64,000 bases of DNA from Candidula unifasciata (Eukaryota; Mollusca; Gastropoda; Stylommatophora; Geomitridae): the NCBI GenBank assembly GCA_905116865.2, contig CAJHNH020000486.1:162001-226000 (forward strand), read 5' to 3'. Below are positions 9,601 to 17,832 of the stretch, one piece after another. The translations under genes were made by a program, and so were the position numbers. Below the pieces are notes generated by a model. It had not been told where the DNA came from. It was given only the letters and a program-made list of their open reading frames with translations, and made no database searches. How positions within the stretch are numbered: position 1 is the stretch's first letter; the number at the start of each line of letters is the position of its first letter.

Positions 9601-11362
9601 AAAACTCACGCCTCATAAACTTAGTTTGTATTTCCTTTACAGAATGCTGCAAATTAATCACAGTTCATGCTGCCAGTTTGTTGTTTTAGTAGGCAAATTC
9701 ACATTCAGTAGTTCGCCATTGCTATTTGAATGGTTGATTCCTACATCACTGCCAAAATCAACGCAAAATGGTCTGCTGCCAAATCATCTGCAGCTGAACA
9801 TTGTATACCTTCATATTTCTCTGCATATCTTCATGCATTCTAGGTATATCTTCATATATTCTCTGTATATCTTCATATATTCTCTGTATATCTTTATACA
9901 ATCTATATATCTTCATACAATCTCTACATATTTTCACACATTGCAAATTCACATGCATTCTGTACATATCTTCCTGCATCATGTACATATTTTCATACAC
10001 TCTCTCTCCCCTTCTCTCTCTCTCTCTCTCTGCCTCTGTGTGTGTGCATGCATGAGTGTTCATGCATTCTCTATATATTTTAATAAAATATATATTTAAT
10101 AAAAAAAAATAATTTTATATATTCCTCGTATATTTTCGCACATTCTGTATGCACTGCTGTACAATCTGGACATATTTTCATACATTATTTATAAATTTCA
10201 CATATGCTCTACATATTTTCACACATATTATAATTTCAGATAATCTCCATGCAGAAAAACAATTCTCACACTCACAAATTCATACTCTATATATTTCATG
10301 CATTTACCTTTTTTCTCCAAAAATGCCTTTTTCTGATACAAAGGACTGGACATCACCTTAGGGTTCTGCAGGAACTTGACTGCGGTACTGATCTGTGTGC
10401 ACGATACAATTAAATAGAGTGAAATCAGAAGTTGGTTGAACTGAGGTTTAATTAATCTTCTGCTGCTTCTTCACATCTGATGGCTGTAAACTCCGGCGGA
10501 AAGTGTTGGTTTTTCGTCCAGTCAGGAGCTTTTATCTTGTTCCGAAACCTGAGTGTTGTGTGCACTCTGACTTCAAAGGAAGCCTCTAAATTAGTCCCAC
10601 AAGTGGTGGTGAGTCAGAAGCCAAACTAAGAATACTAGATGTGTTTCCCCTCATACCAAACAATCAGGAATATTATAACCTCTCCCAAATAAAATAATTA
10701 CATTTTGTCCTCTAATTTCACGATATCAGAATATATTTGATTTATTACTAGGTGCCATGGTGGTTGGGCCCCTCACATGATCACCAGAATCATGGAACAG
10801 GTCTGTGTTGTCTGCCCAGGCCATGTGGCAATGCCATCTGTTGATCTCTTTGTCCTTCCCTTGTTTTTAAATCATCAAGTTTCCTCCGAAGTCGGAGTAC
10901 ATCTGCCGGAGAGGCGGGGAACGAGTACTGCAAACAAATAAGCCAGTAAAATGGATGTACACGCAAAACTCAGGTCAAGGTAAAAGCCAAAAGTCCATTT
11001 TGGACGAACAACCGTGACTTACCGCCGGAATTCACAGCCGGTGAACAAGAAGAAGAAGAAAATCATCAAGTGTGTCAACTCTTACTAACTTTTCAAGTTT
11101 ATTTATTTCCAAACATTTTGATAAAATTCCTGACTGTCTATGTATGTCTAATGTCTCCAACCAGTTTATAGCTTTTATCTGGTTTTTTTAAGTGTAATTT
11201 TTTTGTTTCTTTTAAAGAAACATAACTGATCACAAAAATAAGAAGAGCAACAACAAACAGAATAAAATCTGCTACCAGGTTCTCCCGAGGTCCCTCAGTT
11301 GGTGCCAAAATCTCCTTACTCCCATCTCCATTGAGTCTGCTTTCCGTAGACTCGCCGTCCAT
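453..11362 (-). CDS. PEX14: PEX14 gene (peroxisomal biogenesis factor 14), joined exons
   Basis: Coding exons in order: 11362-11276, 10392-10308, 9557-9405, 7171-7077, 4371-4207, 2133-2051 and 630-453. Phases agree at every junction, giving 282 codons before the unresolved C-terminus. In the family PEX14 is the membrane docking factor for the PTS1/PTS2 receptor PEX5 and forms the import pore with PEX13. Domain order seen is a PEX5-binding domain (residues about 29-72), a Pro/Gly linker, a membrane helix (about 120-140), a coiled coil (about 150-190) and a Pro/Ser-rich region. The acidic tail of vertebrate PEX14 was not found. No promoter could be assigned; the 5' UTR exon lies somewhere above 11369. 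Identification is by remembered family motifs, not by a search. Confidence 0.9.
1153..1600 (-). mobile_element. LINE 3' fragment (reverse transcriptase C-terminus)
   Basis: The minus strand encodes pieces such as FINWCLHRREGIKWYDRI and TNVELWEMIKQ, the post-catalytic tail of a non-LTR reverse transcriptase. A GAA/CTT-type tail sits at the lower edge. The same family recurs better preserved at 21325-21757. Frames are broken, so this is a dead 5'-truncated copy. Confidence 0.75.
2051..2133 (-). CDS. PEX14: PEX14 exon with LKGLLL helix
   Basis: The acceptor is TCTTACAG and the donor GTAAGC. It reads 27 codons plus two bases in phase 0 and contains DIKADIASLKGLLLS, the hallmark helix after the coiled coil of animal PEX14 (human EINSLKGLLLNRRQFPP). 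The split codon AA|G joins it to the 453-630 exon. About 15 residues found in human between the coiled coil and this helix are absent. This is either real shortening or a small exon not detected between 2134 and 4206. Confidence 0.85.
2282..2336 (+). repeat. G-rich low-complexity tract
   Basis: Long guanine runs broken by single adenines, with potential to form G-quadruplex. They lie in a PEX14 intron. Confidence 0.7.
3270..3557 (+). mobile_element. GAA-tailed short interspersed repeat (family A), near full length
   Basis: Family A runs from a GTGTGGGTTC...CATTGTGGGGAAAA head, through CATGTCGTAAGAGTCGACTA and GAAGTCGGAGTGCATCTGCC, to TTTACAGCTGGTGAACG and a (GAA)n tail. It is about 290 bp long and occurs roughly 18 times in this window on both strands. 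No open reading frame is conserved. It behaves like a SINE or the 3' end of a LINE; I do not recognise it. Confidence 0.7.
4207..4371 (-). CDS. PEX14: PEX14 exon, coiled coil after the membrane segment
   Basis: The acceptor is ATGTCAG and the donor GTAGAT. It reads 55 codons in phase 0: TYLRPRLFGKSF, then the heptad-rich stretch RRLEKLERRILEIEKSVADS and LVGIQESLNKQNTQ. This corresponds to the human segment beginning YLLPLILGGKEDRKQLERIE. In the family this coiled coil helps PEX14 oligomerise and bind PEX13/PEX5 at the docking complex. Confidence 0.9.
4435..4620 (-). mobile_element. LINE fragment
   Basis: Shares sequence (CAATCAATCAG, then a GTTATACACTCTCT segment) with 56510-56600. There the minus strand clearly encodes reverse-transcriptase tail sequence. 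Confidence 0.5.
4655..5310 (+). mobile_element. LINE fragment split by a family-A insertion
   Basis: Encodes LLCGAEIWTKIKQLK followed by LWIYRRIGCIS, then after the insert FWRD and RVEAARDGLQPT. The uninterrupted order is seen at 37590-37720. The minus-strand family-A copy at 4812-5078 therefore inserted into this LINE. Confidence 0.6.
4812..5078 (-). mobile_element. Family A repeat, nested in a LINE
   Basis: The tail (CTTCTTCTT) is at the lower edge and the head (CCCATATGGG) at the upper edge. Internal blocks GTTGTTCATTCCC and CTTCGAAGT are recognisable. Confidence 0.65.
6130..6420 (-). repeat. Unclassified dispersed element (copy 1)
   Basis: The reverse complement matches 16430-16700 over blocks such as GTGATAAACATTCTGTGTG, GTTGGCACAGGAGCGGAGC and GTTTGCTATGAAGCT. 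The minus strand has an open stretch of 72 codons with no family I recognise. Confidence 0.5.
6749..6925 (-). mobile_element. Family A repeat, truncated
   Basis: Contains ATTCGCCGGCTGTGAATTCC and ACGTACTCCGACTTCGA. The 5' third is missing. Confidence 0.6.
7077..7171 (-). CDS. PEX14: PEX14 exon with the transmembrane helix
   Basis: The acceptor is TTCTAG and the donor GTATAT. The two leading bases complete an Ile codon, followed by 31 codons, PASSGWARARDLTVS and then the hydrophobic stretch TVVVASVSYAVYQLFQ. This matches the single membrane-anchoring helix of PEX14 (human RWRDYGALAIIMAGIAFGF), which anchors the protein in the peroxisomal membrane. Confidence 0.9.
7270..7640 (-). mobile_element. 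LINE-like repeat fragment
   Basis: Related to 61535-61830: both have CGCGTCTCCACAGAT-type and GTTAGTTA-type blocks in the same order. Probably a decayed non-LTR tail; no intact frame. Confidence 0.4.
7809..8093 (-). mobile_element. Family A repeat, near full length
   Basis: Tail TTCTTCTTCTT at the lower edge, then GCATTCACCGGCTGTAAAC and GACATGCTTGTTGGGAAGG, with head AACCCACACGGG at the upper edge. Confidence 0.7.
8576..8853 (-). mobile_element. Family A repeat, near full length
   Basis: Blocks TTCACCAGCTGTTAACTCC and CACTCCGACTTCAAAGGAAA are present. It abuts the tandem array at 8870. Confidence 0.7.
8870..9345. repeat. Tandem array, TCACAGATAACAAATCTGT-type units
   Basis: Roughly 60-bp higher-order units (GTCACATTAGTGAAGTCACT plus CACAGATAACAAATCTGT) are repeated about four times. 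They decay into about 30-bp units (AACAAATTTGTGTAGTCACA). The units are partly palindromic (ACAGAT...ATCTGT). The array ends about 60 bp from a PEX14 splice donor. Confidence 0.9.
9405..9557 (-). CDS. PEX14: PEX14 exon, end of PEX5-binding domain
   Basis: The acceptor is GTGAAG and the donor GTGAGT. It completes a split Gly and continues LTQEEINIAIQRSGVKETA, aligning to human LTDEEIDMAFQQSG. This is the third helix of the conserved N-terminal domain that binds WxxxF motifs of PEX5. The rest (PGGFGLNPQVPPGYYAP) is a Pro/Gly-rich linker to the membrane helix. Confidence 0.92.
9636..9795 (-). mobile_element. tRNA-derived SINE fragment (S1 family)
   Basis: The reverse complement matches the S1 body seen at 16754-16948, including GCAATGG...AAC and the TGCAGCATTCTGTAAAGGAAA end. 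Diverged. Confidence 0.5.
9800..10240. repeat. Degenerate AT-rich minisatellite, about 20-30 bp units
   Basis: Units of the form CTTCATATATTCTCTGTATAT recur with drift to TTTTCATACA and a (CT)n patch near 10005-10030. The long open frames here are by-products of the repeat. Confidence 0.8.
10308..10392 (-). CDS. PEX14: PEX14 exon, core of PEX5-binding domain
   Basis: The acceptor is CACACAG and the donor GTAAATG. It reads 28 codons plus one base: [20 protein letters not shown], then KKAFLEKK. It aligns with human [20 protein letters not shown] and RRAFLKKKG. The two aromatic contacts known in human (F35, F52) are F36 and F53 here. This is the strongest single piece of evidence for the gene. 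Confidence 0.95.
10457..10600 (-). mobile_element. Family A repeat, internally deleted
   Basis: GGCTGTAAACTCCGGCGGAA and GACTTCAAAGGAAGCC blocks, with the middle third missing. Confidence 0.6.
10881..11061 (+). mobile_element. Family A repeat, 3' half
   Basis: Starts at CTCCGAAGTCGGAGTACATC and runs to TTCACAGCCGGTGAACAAG plus (GAA)n. Lies in the first coding intron of PEX14. Confidence 0.7.
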
Positions 11363-11368
11363 TCAAAC
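11276..11368 (-). CDS. PEX14: PEX14 first coding exon
   Basis: ATG at 11362. The acceptor CACTCAG lies six bases upstream of it, so at least one 5' untranslated exon lies further upstream. The 29 codons begin MDGESTESRLNGDGSKEIL and end PRENL, which joins in phase 0 to ISTAVKFL (human [13 protein letters not shown]). The donor is GTAGCAG. The N-terminus is acidic and polar, as in animal orthologues. Confidence 0.88.
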
Positions 11369-11654
11369 CTGAGTGAGAAAGATACAAATAAAGCTTAGGA
11401 CATCTGTCTTGCCACTGGTGTTACACCCATCTTTTATTAACTAATCTGCATTCAGTGTGTAATAACATCATGCAGCCCATCTTTACTTTCTACAGCATTT
11501 TCTGGTGCTCATTTTTAGACAGGGTTCCAACAGTGATGGGGGATGTGTGGAGCTTCTGTGTGCTCTTTCTAATGTGGTGGTCTCCAACCTGAGGAGCACG
11601 GGCAGGTTTTAAGGGGGGTGTCAAGCAATTCTGAAATTGGGTGCATTTGTAATA

Positions 11655-11870
11655 GTAATCTTCTTCTTCTCTCTACTCCTGGAATGCAGCACAGTGTCAG
11701 AGCAGGAAGAGATCTCTGGAACGAGCCCTCCTGTTTGCTTCTATGAAGTACCTTTCAGTGTCTCTGATATTTCTGCGGTCCATATTCTGCATGGTCAACC
11801 TCTGGGTCTGTTACCGTTGTATCTACATAACGCTGCTCTCTGTGGTATTTGTAATAATCCATTAAAGAAT
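11655..11870 (-). mobile_element. LINE tail fragment
   Basis: The reverse complement corresponds to the coding tail at 38750-39000 (CCAGAG...ATCTCTTCC and GAACAGAGAAAAGAAG blocks). Nested in the hAT-like element. Confidence 0.5.
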
Positions 11871-12102
11871 TTCTTTTCAGTTTAATTATAAATAACATTA
11901 GATAATATTTTTTGGAAGCTATTTATAAACAAACAAAAAAAACAAGAACACTTTTGATTTCATAAGCAGTTAGTAAGCTTAATTAAAATCTTTTTAATGT
12001 AATAACACAGACATTTATAGACTAAGAAAACATTCTAACCAAAACACATCTCCATACTTTCTGTGGACTCTACTGACCTCTTTTTAATCACATTTTGTTA
12101 TG

Positions 12103-12190
12103 GGGGGGGGGGGGTTGTCATATACTAAAAAGGGGGGGGGGGGGGGGGGGGTCTTGGTATATACTCAAGGTTGGCGTGGGGGGGGAGCAC
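12103..12190 (+). repeat. Poly-G runs
   Basis: Two long guanine homopolymers (about 12104-12115 and 12131-12151) and a further G-rich patch. Their length is likely unreliable in the assembly. Confidence 0.8.
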
Positions 12191-12405
12191 AGGGATCTTG
12201 CCATATACTCAAGGGAATGCGACCTTAATAAAGTCTGGAGACCAACGTTCTAATCCATAGCCTAAGTGGATCTTCATTTCTTTACGGCTGTTCTCGATGC
12301 TATCATTCCATATTTTTACATATTGCTCTGTGTTCATAATACTTCTTCAGCGTGGCAGTTAGTATCAGGGTGTTCTTGCCAGATGCCCAAACTAACTCAT
12401 CTATA

Positions 12406-12650
12406 CTTCTTCTTCTTCTAAGCATTTACCGGCTGTAAACTCCTGCCGAAACTTCTGGTTGTTTATTCACTGCTGGACTTTTATCTTCATCCAGAAGCTG
12501 AGTGTTGCATGCACATCCATTTTACAGATCTTCTTTGTATGCAGACTGGTAGTTACATGTCTCTCAGGCTAATGTACTCTGAATTAGTTGCCTCCTATAA
12601 CAAGCTTGTTAGAAGGCAATGGATCTATTCTTTTCCTCCCAAAATTGTGA
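12406..12650 (-). mobile_element. Family A repeat
   Basis: GGCTGTAAACTCCTGCCGAA, ACATCCATTTTACAGATCTT and the TTCCTCCCAAAATTG remnant of the head. Confidence 0.65.
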
Positions 12651-12754
12651 AAAACCGTGGTGGCATAGTGCCTGCCTGCTAGGTCAATGTTCCAGCCTAG
12701 AAGAGAAAGGATTATGTTTTTCTGACCAGCTAATAGTTGGTTTATCTTTACGGC

Positions 12755-12990
12755 ACTTTGGACACACCCACAGGTGCTCAGATTCCTCCTTCAGCGTATA
12801 CACCAACTTCCTGTAGGGGGGGGGGGGGGGGGAAGGGAATAATGCCAGTCCTGGTTAACAAAACTTCTTGTAGGTCCTGTGTTTTATGTTCTATAAAATC
12901 ATATACCGGTACTGTGCCTATCATTGTTCTTAGTTCTTCATTGGTGACTCTTCGTTTTTCCTGCAAAAGGCTTATATCTTTTATTTCACA
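12755..12990 (-). mobile_element. Retroelement fragment (family Q)
   Basis: Shares ACACCCACAGGTGCTCAGAT-like sequence with 50735-50770 and 59885-59910. The minus strand is open (RRVTNEELRTMIGTVPVYDF) with no recognised family. A C/G homopolymer interrupts it. Confidence 0.4.
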
Positions 12991-12993
12991 TGT

Positions 12994-13216
12994 TTTAGCA
13001 TTCACCAGCTGTAAACTCTGGGCCACGATTCTGGGTGTTCATCCACTTCCAGACATTAGACTTGTTCCAGATCCTCAGTTTTTTATTGACACCCTTTTTA
13101 CAGATCTGACTTATCTGTATGCAGACTGTTGGTTCCATACCTCTCAGGCAGATGCACTCCTAGCAATTAGTCGAAGCTTATGACATGCTTGTTGGGGAGG
13201 CAGTGGGTCTATTCTT
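12994..13216 (-). mobile_element. Family A repeat
   Basis: GCATTCACCAGCTGTAAACTC through GACATGCTTGTTGGGGAGGC and GGTCTATTCTTG. The head is lost where the next transposon fragment begins. Confidence 0.65.
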
Positions 13217-13305
13217 GGGCTATCCTCCGAAAAACGTTTCCAAATTATCGAGGCTAAGAAAATATCCTAACATTGCCTCAGTCATATCTAAATTGCAATT
13301 ACTTT
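13217..13305. mobile_element. Solo end of a related inverted-repeat transposon
   Basis: Starts GGGCTATCCTCCGAAAAACG, close to the terminal repeat of the element at 13318. It then diverges (TTATCGAGGCTAAGAAAATA), matching 61844-61930. Only one end is present. Confidence 0.5.
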
Positions 13306-13317
13306 TGGATATTTTTT

Positions 13318-13631
13318 GGCTGTCCTCCGAATAACGGGCACTAAAGATGGCGGCCGCAAAATATCCTTTCGAGTCTCAGTCACGTGACTTAATTTGTGGT
13401 TTTCTGGCGACTACTGCCATCGCCACGAGCCTAACGCCGCTCATGTGGCGTGGATTGAGGCTAAACTAGATGGCTATGACTCACGAGCAAAGCTGCAGGA
13501 GATGCGGAAGCTGCTGCTCGTGGGTCAAACCGCAAATTAAGTCACTGGAAGTGCGCAATTGACCCGTGACTGAGGCTCGAAATGATATTTTGCGGCCGCC
13601 ATCTTTAGTGCCCGTTATTCGGAGGATAGCC
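13318..13631. mobile_element. Inverted-repeat DNA transposon (MITE), copy 1
   Basis: Ends are GGCTGTCCTCCGAATAACGG and the inverse CCGTTATTCGGAGGATAGCC. Long inverted arms include CACTAAAGATGGCGGCCGC on both sides. The flanking 8-mers TATTTTTT and AATTTTTT agree at 7 of 8. The 314-bp length and lack of coding capacity indicate a non-autonomous element. GG-starting ends with 8-bp duplications would fit the Merlin superfamily, but other 8-bp families are possible. Confidence 0.8.
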
Positions 13632-14283
13632 AATTTTTTAGAATAATTTCCTTGTGATCCGGGTTTACGCCCGGAGGTAGGCAGAAAAGCCATATTTCTC
13701 CCATATTTACGGTGTCTATTATGAGGCCCGAATGGTTACGATATCCATAGCACTGAGCCAAAGGGTTTACAACTCATGGCTTCTGGATACTTTAACAAAA
13801 AAAAATTATAAATCGAATGAATGAGATGTGATAATTTCTCAACTACTCTCAAATACTATAATTTATAATATTAGTAAGTAATAATAGTATAATATATACT
13901 TAATAATAATATACATTACAATGAGTCGATGACAATCACATGAAATCAATGCAGACTCATGAGACTGCAACAACAACCTGTTGCGTTGCAGCAGAACATA
14001 TGCACACCTGGTGAGGATATTTGCGATTTTCCTGGGTTATATGTGGATATGTCTTAGAGAATTCGACAGTATCTAGTAGAAAGTGTTAATTCCTTCCCCA
14101 ACTGCTGGAGCTTTCCAGCCATCAACCTTTGATCACAACAACCTGTAGTTTTAAAAATACATGCCGGCTGTTCACGAAACAAATATCCGCAATCAAAATC
14201 AACGAGGGCATCTTATTTACGAAACAAATGCTAACCACGTGACAGTCCTTTCCTTTTTTTTTTTTTGGCAAAAAGAGAGAAAA

Positions 14284-14305
14284 GGGGGGGGGGGGGGGGG
14301 GGGGG
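14284..14305 (+). repeat. Poly-G run
   Basis: A homopolymer of about 22 guanines, preceded by a T/A homopolymer mix. Confidence 0.85.
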
Positions 14306-14325
14306 TCCATCCCAATTTCTTCTTC

Positions 14326-14870
14326 GTATTATTCTGTTGACTGTCTGATCAACTCTCTCCACCTTTGGCGGTCAGTTGCGATGGACTTCATGGTTGCATG
14401 CCTGAGGCTAACTTTTCGCGTCCGCCCTGATCTGTGACGGCTGGCGCGGTCCTTGGTAACCCGTTTGACGACCAAGCCGGTGTAGTGTCCGATCTTGGCT
14501 ATCCTCCGAATAACGGGCACTAAAGATGGCGGCAGCAAAATATCCTTTCGAGCCGCAGTCACGTGTCAATTGCGCACTTCCGACGACTTAATTTGCGGTT
14601 TTCCGCCTAGTGTCCCACACGCCGCTCACGCGGCGGGGATTGGGGCTAAACTAGATGGCTTCCGCATCTCCTGCAGCTCCTGAGTCCTAGCCATCTAGTT
14701 TAGCCCCAATCCATGCCGCATGGGGGACACGTGGCGGTGGCGGTAGTCGCCAGAAAACCGCAAATTAAGTCACGTGACTGTGGCTCGAAATAATATTTTG
14801 CGACCGCCATCTTTAGTGCCCGTTATTCGGAGGATAGCCCCGATCTTTTTGTCAACAGCATGGTGCGTCT
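14326..14870 (-). mobile_element. Retroelement coding remnant interrupted by MITE copy 2
   Basis: The minus strand reads LRHATMKSIATDRQRWRELI and RQSTE. Beyond the inserted MITE it continues with HLERCGSETHHAVDKK. The two halves are contiguous once the 343-bp element and one 8-bp duplication are removed. It is probably a LINE C-terminus. The family is not recognised. Confidence 0.5.
14497..14839. mobile_element. Inverted-repeat DNA transposon (MITE), copy 2, perfect target duplication
   Basis: Ends GGCTATCCTCCGAATAACGG and its exact inverse are flanked by CCGATCTT on both sides (14489-14496 and 14840-14847). The arms contain AAGATGGCGGC (or a one-base variant) and GTCACGTGAC. It sits inside the retroelement remnant at 14326-14870. 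Confidence 0.88.
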
Positions 14871-15084
14871 CGGACCCACACCTCTCCAGGTGACCATTTC
14901 CTCGTTAGCCTGTATCCATCCTCACGGATACAGTTTCCAGTCTGCACCACGGGGAGGTGGGGTTGGCTTGTGCGATCACGGGACAGCAGCAGGCTACTAA
15001 TTTTTACTTTTCACCCTCCTAGGAGAGCTAGCTGCCCCCAACACTGCTGGCTGCAGTGCCAGCAGGTGCGTGACCACACCTTCA

Positions 15085-15360
15085 TATCATCATCATCAGT
15101 TCTCGTTATGCCTAGTGGCAGATGAGGCTTCAGAGAGGACTTTCCATGCTTTCCTGTCCTGTGCTATCTTCAGTGCAGTTTTCCATGTCAGAGATGCCGC
15201 ACTCAGGTCACTTTCCATCGTTCGTCTCCGTGTTGTTTTTGGGCGCCCCTGTTTTCTCTTTTCCTCTGGTGTCCATGTGAGAGCTGTTTTGGCAGGTATA
15301 CCAGAAGTCATTCTCATAACGTGGCTAAGCCATTTCCATCTTCTCTTGGTAATCATACTG
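15085..15360 (-). mobile_element. LINE 3' end with ATG-repeat tail
   Basis: The minus strand encodes RRWKWLSHVMRMTSGIPAKT, then EKRKQGRPKTTRRRTMESDL and LKIAQDRKAWKVLS, a typical non-LTR reverse transcriptase C-terminus (xRxGRPKxxWRR). The element ends in a short (GAT)n tail at the lower edge. The frame is open for 86 codons, so this insertion is fairly young but 5'-truncated. Confidence 0.8.
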
Positions 15361-15394
15361 TCTAAAGTTTCTTGGTTTGTGGCTTGAAGTAGTT

Positions 15395-16425
15395 TAGTGT
15401 TTGAGATTGTATCTGGCCAGAAATTTTGATAATTCTACGTAGCCATGTGTGGTGGAAGGTGGACAGCTGGAAGCACCTTCATATACTCAGGCAAAATGTC
15501 GCTTAGCCAGCTAGCAGGTATTTGCCACTGACCAATCTTGATTTCTGTTCTGAATGTGAAAGGCTCTCATTCGATGCCGCCTCGATGAAACTATAAAAAA
15601 AAAAAACTGACTGGAACAGTTTTGCTAACCTTGCTGATGTATACTCGATAAATGTAAACAGCAAATCAAGTCAGGTTGCGTAACTAGTAAAAGAGTTTAC
15701 AGAAGCCATATTAAACACAGCTAAAGAAACCACACTTTCGGGGTTCGTTGAAAGATTACATCCTATTTTTGTCCTAACAAATTCAAGACCTTCATCAAAC
15801 TATTTCAGAAACAAGGGATAGCGTAGAAAGAAACCCAACGGTAGAAAACAACATTACTTACAAAGCAGCAGAAGCGAAACTCAAGAAAGAAACAATCGGA
15901 GCAACTAGGAAGAGCTGACAAGACAAGGCCAAGGTAAGTTTTGAAAAAGAGCATGTTCATCTGTTTAACTTATTCATATTTCTCAAACTCTTGTTACATA
16001 CGCCTTCTTACTTATTTCGTTTCGTATTTAAGCCCTTCATATTCATATTTTTTCCCGTGGTCGACCTTTTCATTTTTTTTATTAAAAGGACTTGGACTTG
16101 GACATATTTTTTCCCTCATTACGTTCTTCTTGGTTTTTTTTTTTTTTAATGTTGACCTTGGTTTTTTATTAGCTCCTTTGTCTTGTCTGTTGCGTTTTTC
16201 CAGTCACTGTTTGTGCTGTATTTAGTATTCCGTTGATGAAGACTGTGGTCGAAATGTTTAGTTGTGTTCGTCTGCGTCTTATCCATTCCTTCCGTCGAGC
16301 TTACTAATCAATTTTTGTGTTATATTCAGCATCTAATGTCTGGCAGCTCCAAGCTGCATCCCCGTATCCAACCAAGTCTGAGCAGGGTTACAATGGAGAG
16401 GAATGGATACCCATACCAAATGAAT
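15395..16425. other. Intergenic stretch, nothing recognised
   Basis: AT-rich sequence with poly-A and poly-T runs and several short open frames without family features. No splice-consistent exon was found. A PEX14 5' untranslated exon or promoter could lie anywhere from here down to 11.4 kb. Confidence 0.5.
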
Positions 16426-16429
16426 GCAA

Positions 16430-16700
16430 GCAGTACTTTGTGGTGACTTCTGCTACCATCAATGGTGGACTGTATTTCTAATGTCGGACTGTTTGTGTTA
16501 GCACTTCGCATGGCTACCGTATGCTTTTAATGCGTGTGTATGCTAGATTTGCTGAGACAGCAGTTTGTCAATCTTCCACAAGGGACTGTGATAAACATTC
16601 TGTGTGTTTTTTGTTGGCACAGGAGCGGAGCAACTATAAGGTGACCCGTTTGCTATGAAGCTAAAACTAAGATTACTAGATTACCAGTACTTTGTGGTGG
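16430..16700 (+). repeat. Unclassified dispersed element (copy 2)
   Basis: Inverted relative to 6130-6420 and sharing TTCTGCTACCATCAATG, CACAGGAGCGGAGCAA and TTTGCTATGAAGCTAAAACT-like blocks. Confidence 0.5.
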
Positions 16701-16753
16701 TTATCATCCTGACCAGACAGCGCCGTGATTTGGCGCCACCAATAGTTAATGAT

Positions 16754-16948
16754 CGGCGTCTGTGGCTTAGGCGTTGCGGGTTCGATCCCAGCTGCGGGCC
16801 TTGCGTTGGTTTCGTCAGGGGTATCGAGAAGCCGACCGTCCAGGAAGCAATGGCAAACTCCCGGACGTAAATTTGGCTAGAAAAACCACAACAGCCAAAA
16901 AATGCTGGGGTTGGTTCTGCAACGTCCTGTAAAGGATACACAACTAAC
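16754..16948 (+). mobile_element. tRNA-derived SINE (S1 family)
   Basis: The head carries GGCGTCTGTGGCTTAGGCG and a B-box-like GGGTTCGATCCCAGC. The body has GAAGCAATGGCAAACTCCCG and the end AACGTCCTGTAAAGGATACA. At least four more copies are in the window. No tRNA fold is kept past the B box. Confidence 0.75.
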
Positions 16949-17010
16949 TTGATAGTTATGACTAACTACCTTCTTTGAGTTAAGAACCAACATCATGGCA
17001 GTCGGAACAT

Positions 17011-17363
17011 TCCCTGTGTGGGATCCGGTGCCCTACTATAGGGAAAACATGAATAGACCCACTGCCTATCCGAAGCATGTTGTAAGGGTTGACTAATTGG
17101 GAGCTTCCTTGAAAGTCGGAGTGCATCTGCCTGAGAGGCAAGGAACCAACAGTCTGCATACAAATAAGTTAGATTTGTAAAACGGATGCACGCACAACAT
17201 TCAGGTTCCGGAACAGGGCTGCAGTCCAGAAGTGGATGAACAACCAGAACTTTCTGTCAGAGTTTGCTGGTGAACGCGAAGAAGAAGAAGAAGAAGAAGA
17301 AGAAGAAGAAGAAGAAGAAGAAGAAGAAGAAGAAGAAGAAGAAGAAGAAGAAGAAGAAGGAAA
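17011..17363 (+). mobile_element. Family A repeat with expanded (GAA)n tail
   Basis: A near full-length copy followed by about 27 GAA units (17278-17359). This shows that the long GAA microsatellites here begin as family-A tails. Confidence 0.8.
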
Positions 17364-17499
17364 ATTCTGATAAGTGTTCTGTTGTCATCTTCAGCAGGAG
17401 GTGCAGAGTTCCACTTAGGATGGTACCAGTAGCAGTTCTATTATATCAAGCCTTGACTTTCCTCTGAATGAAGAATATCAGACAGATCCCTTGATCAAT

Positions 17500-17720
17500 C
17501 AATCACTCCCCGCTACACCATTTCTCACCAGACTATCATCATCTATTTGTATTTTGGCATTTTGCATTTGCTCCCAAAAGGCACTAAACAGTGTCTAGTT
17601 TGTCATGATCAATTCATTTCCAAGCATAGATGAACCAGCCAATTTGCCCACTTGTTTATTTCCCAACACACAAGCATACTCCAGAGAACAGATCCAAAGG
17701 ACACTAACTAACCTTCCCCA
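17500..17720 (-). mobile_element. RNase H-type LINE fragment
   Basis: TGTTTATTTCCCAACACACAAG and ATCCAAAGGACACTAAC match the minus-strand RNase H LINE copies at 30350-30410 and 27330-27390. Confidence 0.5.
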
Positions 17721-17832
17721 ATTTTGACTGCTTTGTCCATGAATAGTTTGTACTTAACTGGGGATCTCAAGATGTCAAATGGTCGATTGTCTCTATCTCA
17801 ATGATTCCAAATATATCCCTGGCACTGGTCTT

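Larger units (their letters stand above)
11574..12246. mobile_element. hAT-like non-autonomous element with 8-bp target duplication
   Basis: The left end is GTGGTGGTCTCCAACC and the right end is the inverted CTGGAGACCAAC. The flanks TTTCTAAT and GTTCTAAT agree at 7 of 8 positions. The interior holds a LINE fragment (11655-11870) and several guanine runs. No transposase frame. End sequence and duplication length suggest the hAT superfamily, which is inference. Confidence 0.5.

Noticed and set aside
9626..10099. 157-codon open frame and overlapping frames on both strands
   Set aside because: Composed of an AT-rich minisatellite and a CT microsatellite inside a PEX14 intron; no composition or motif of a protein gene.
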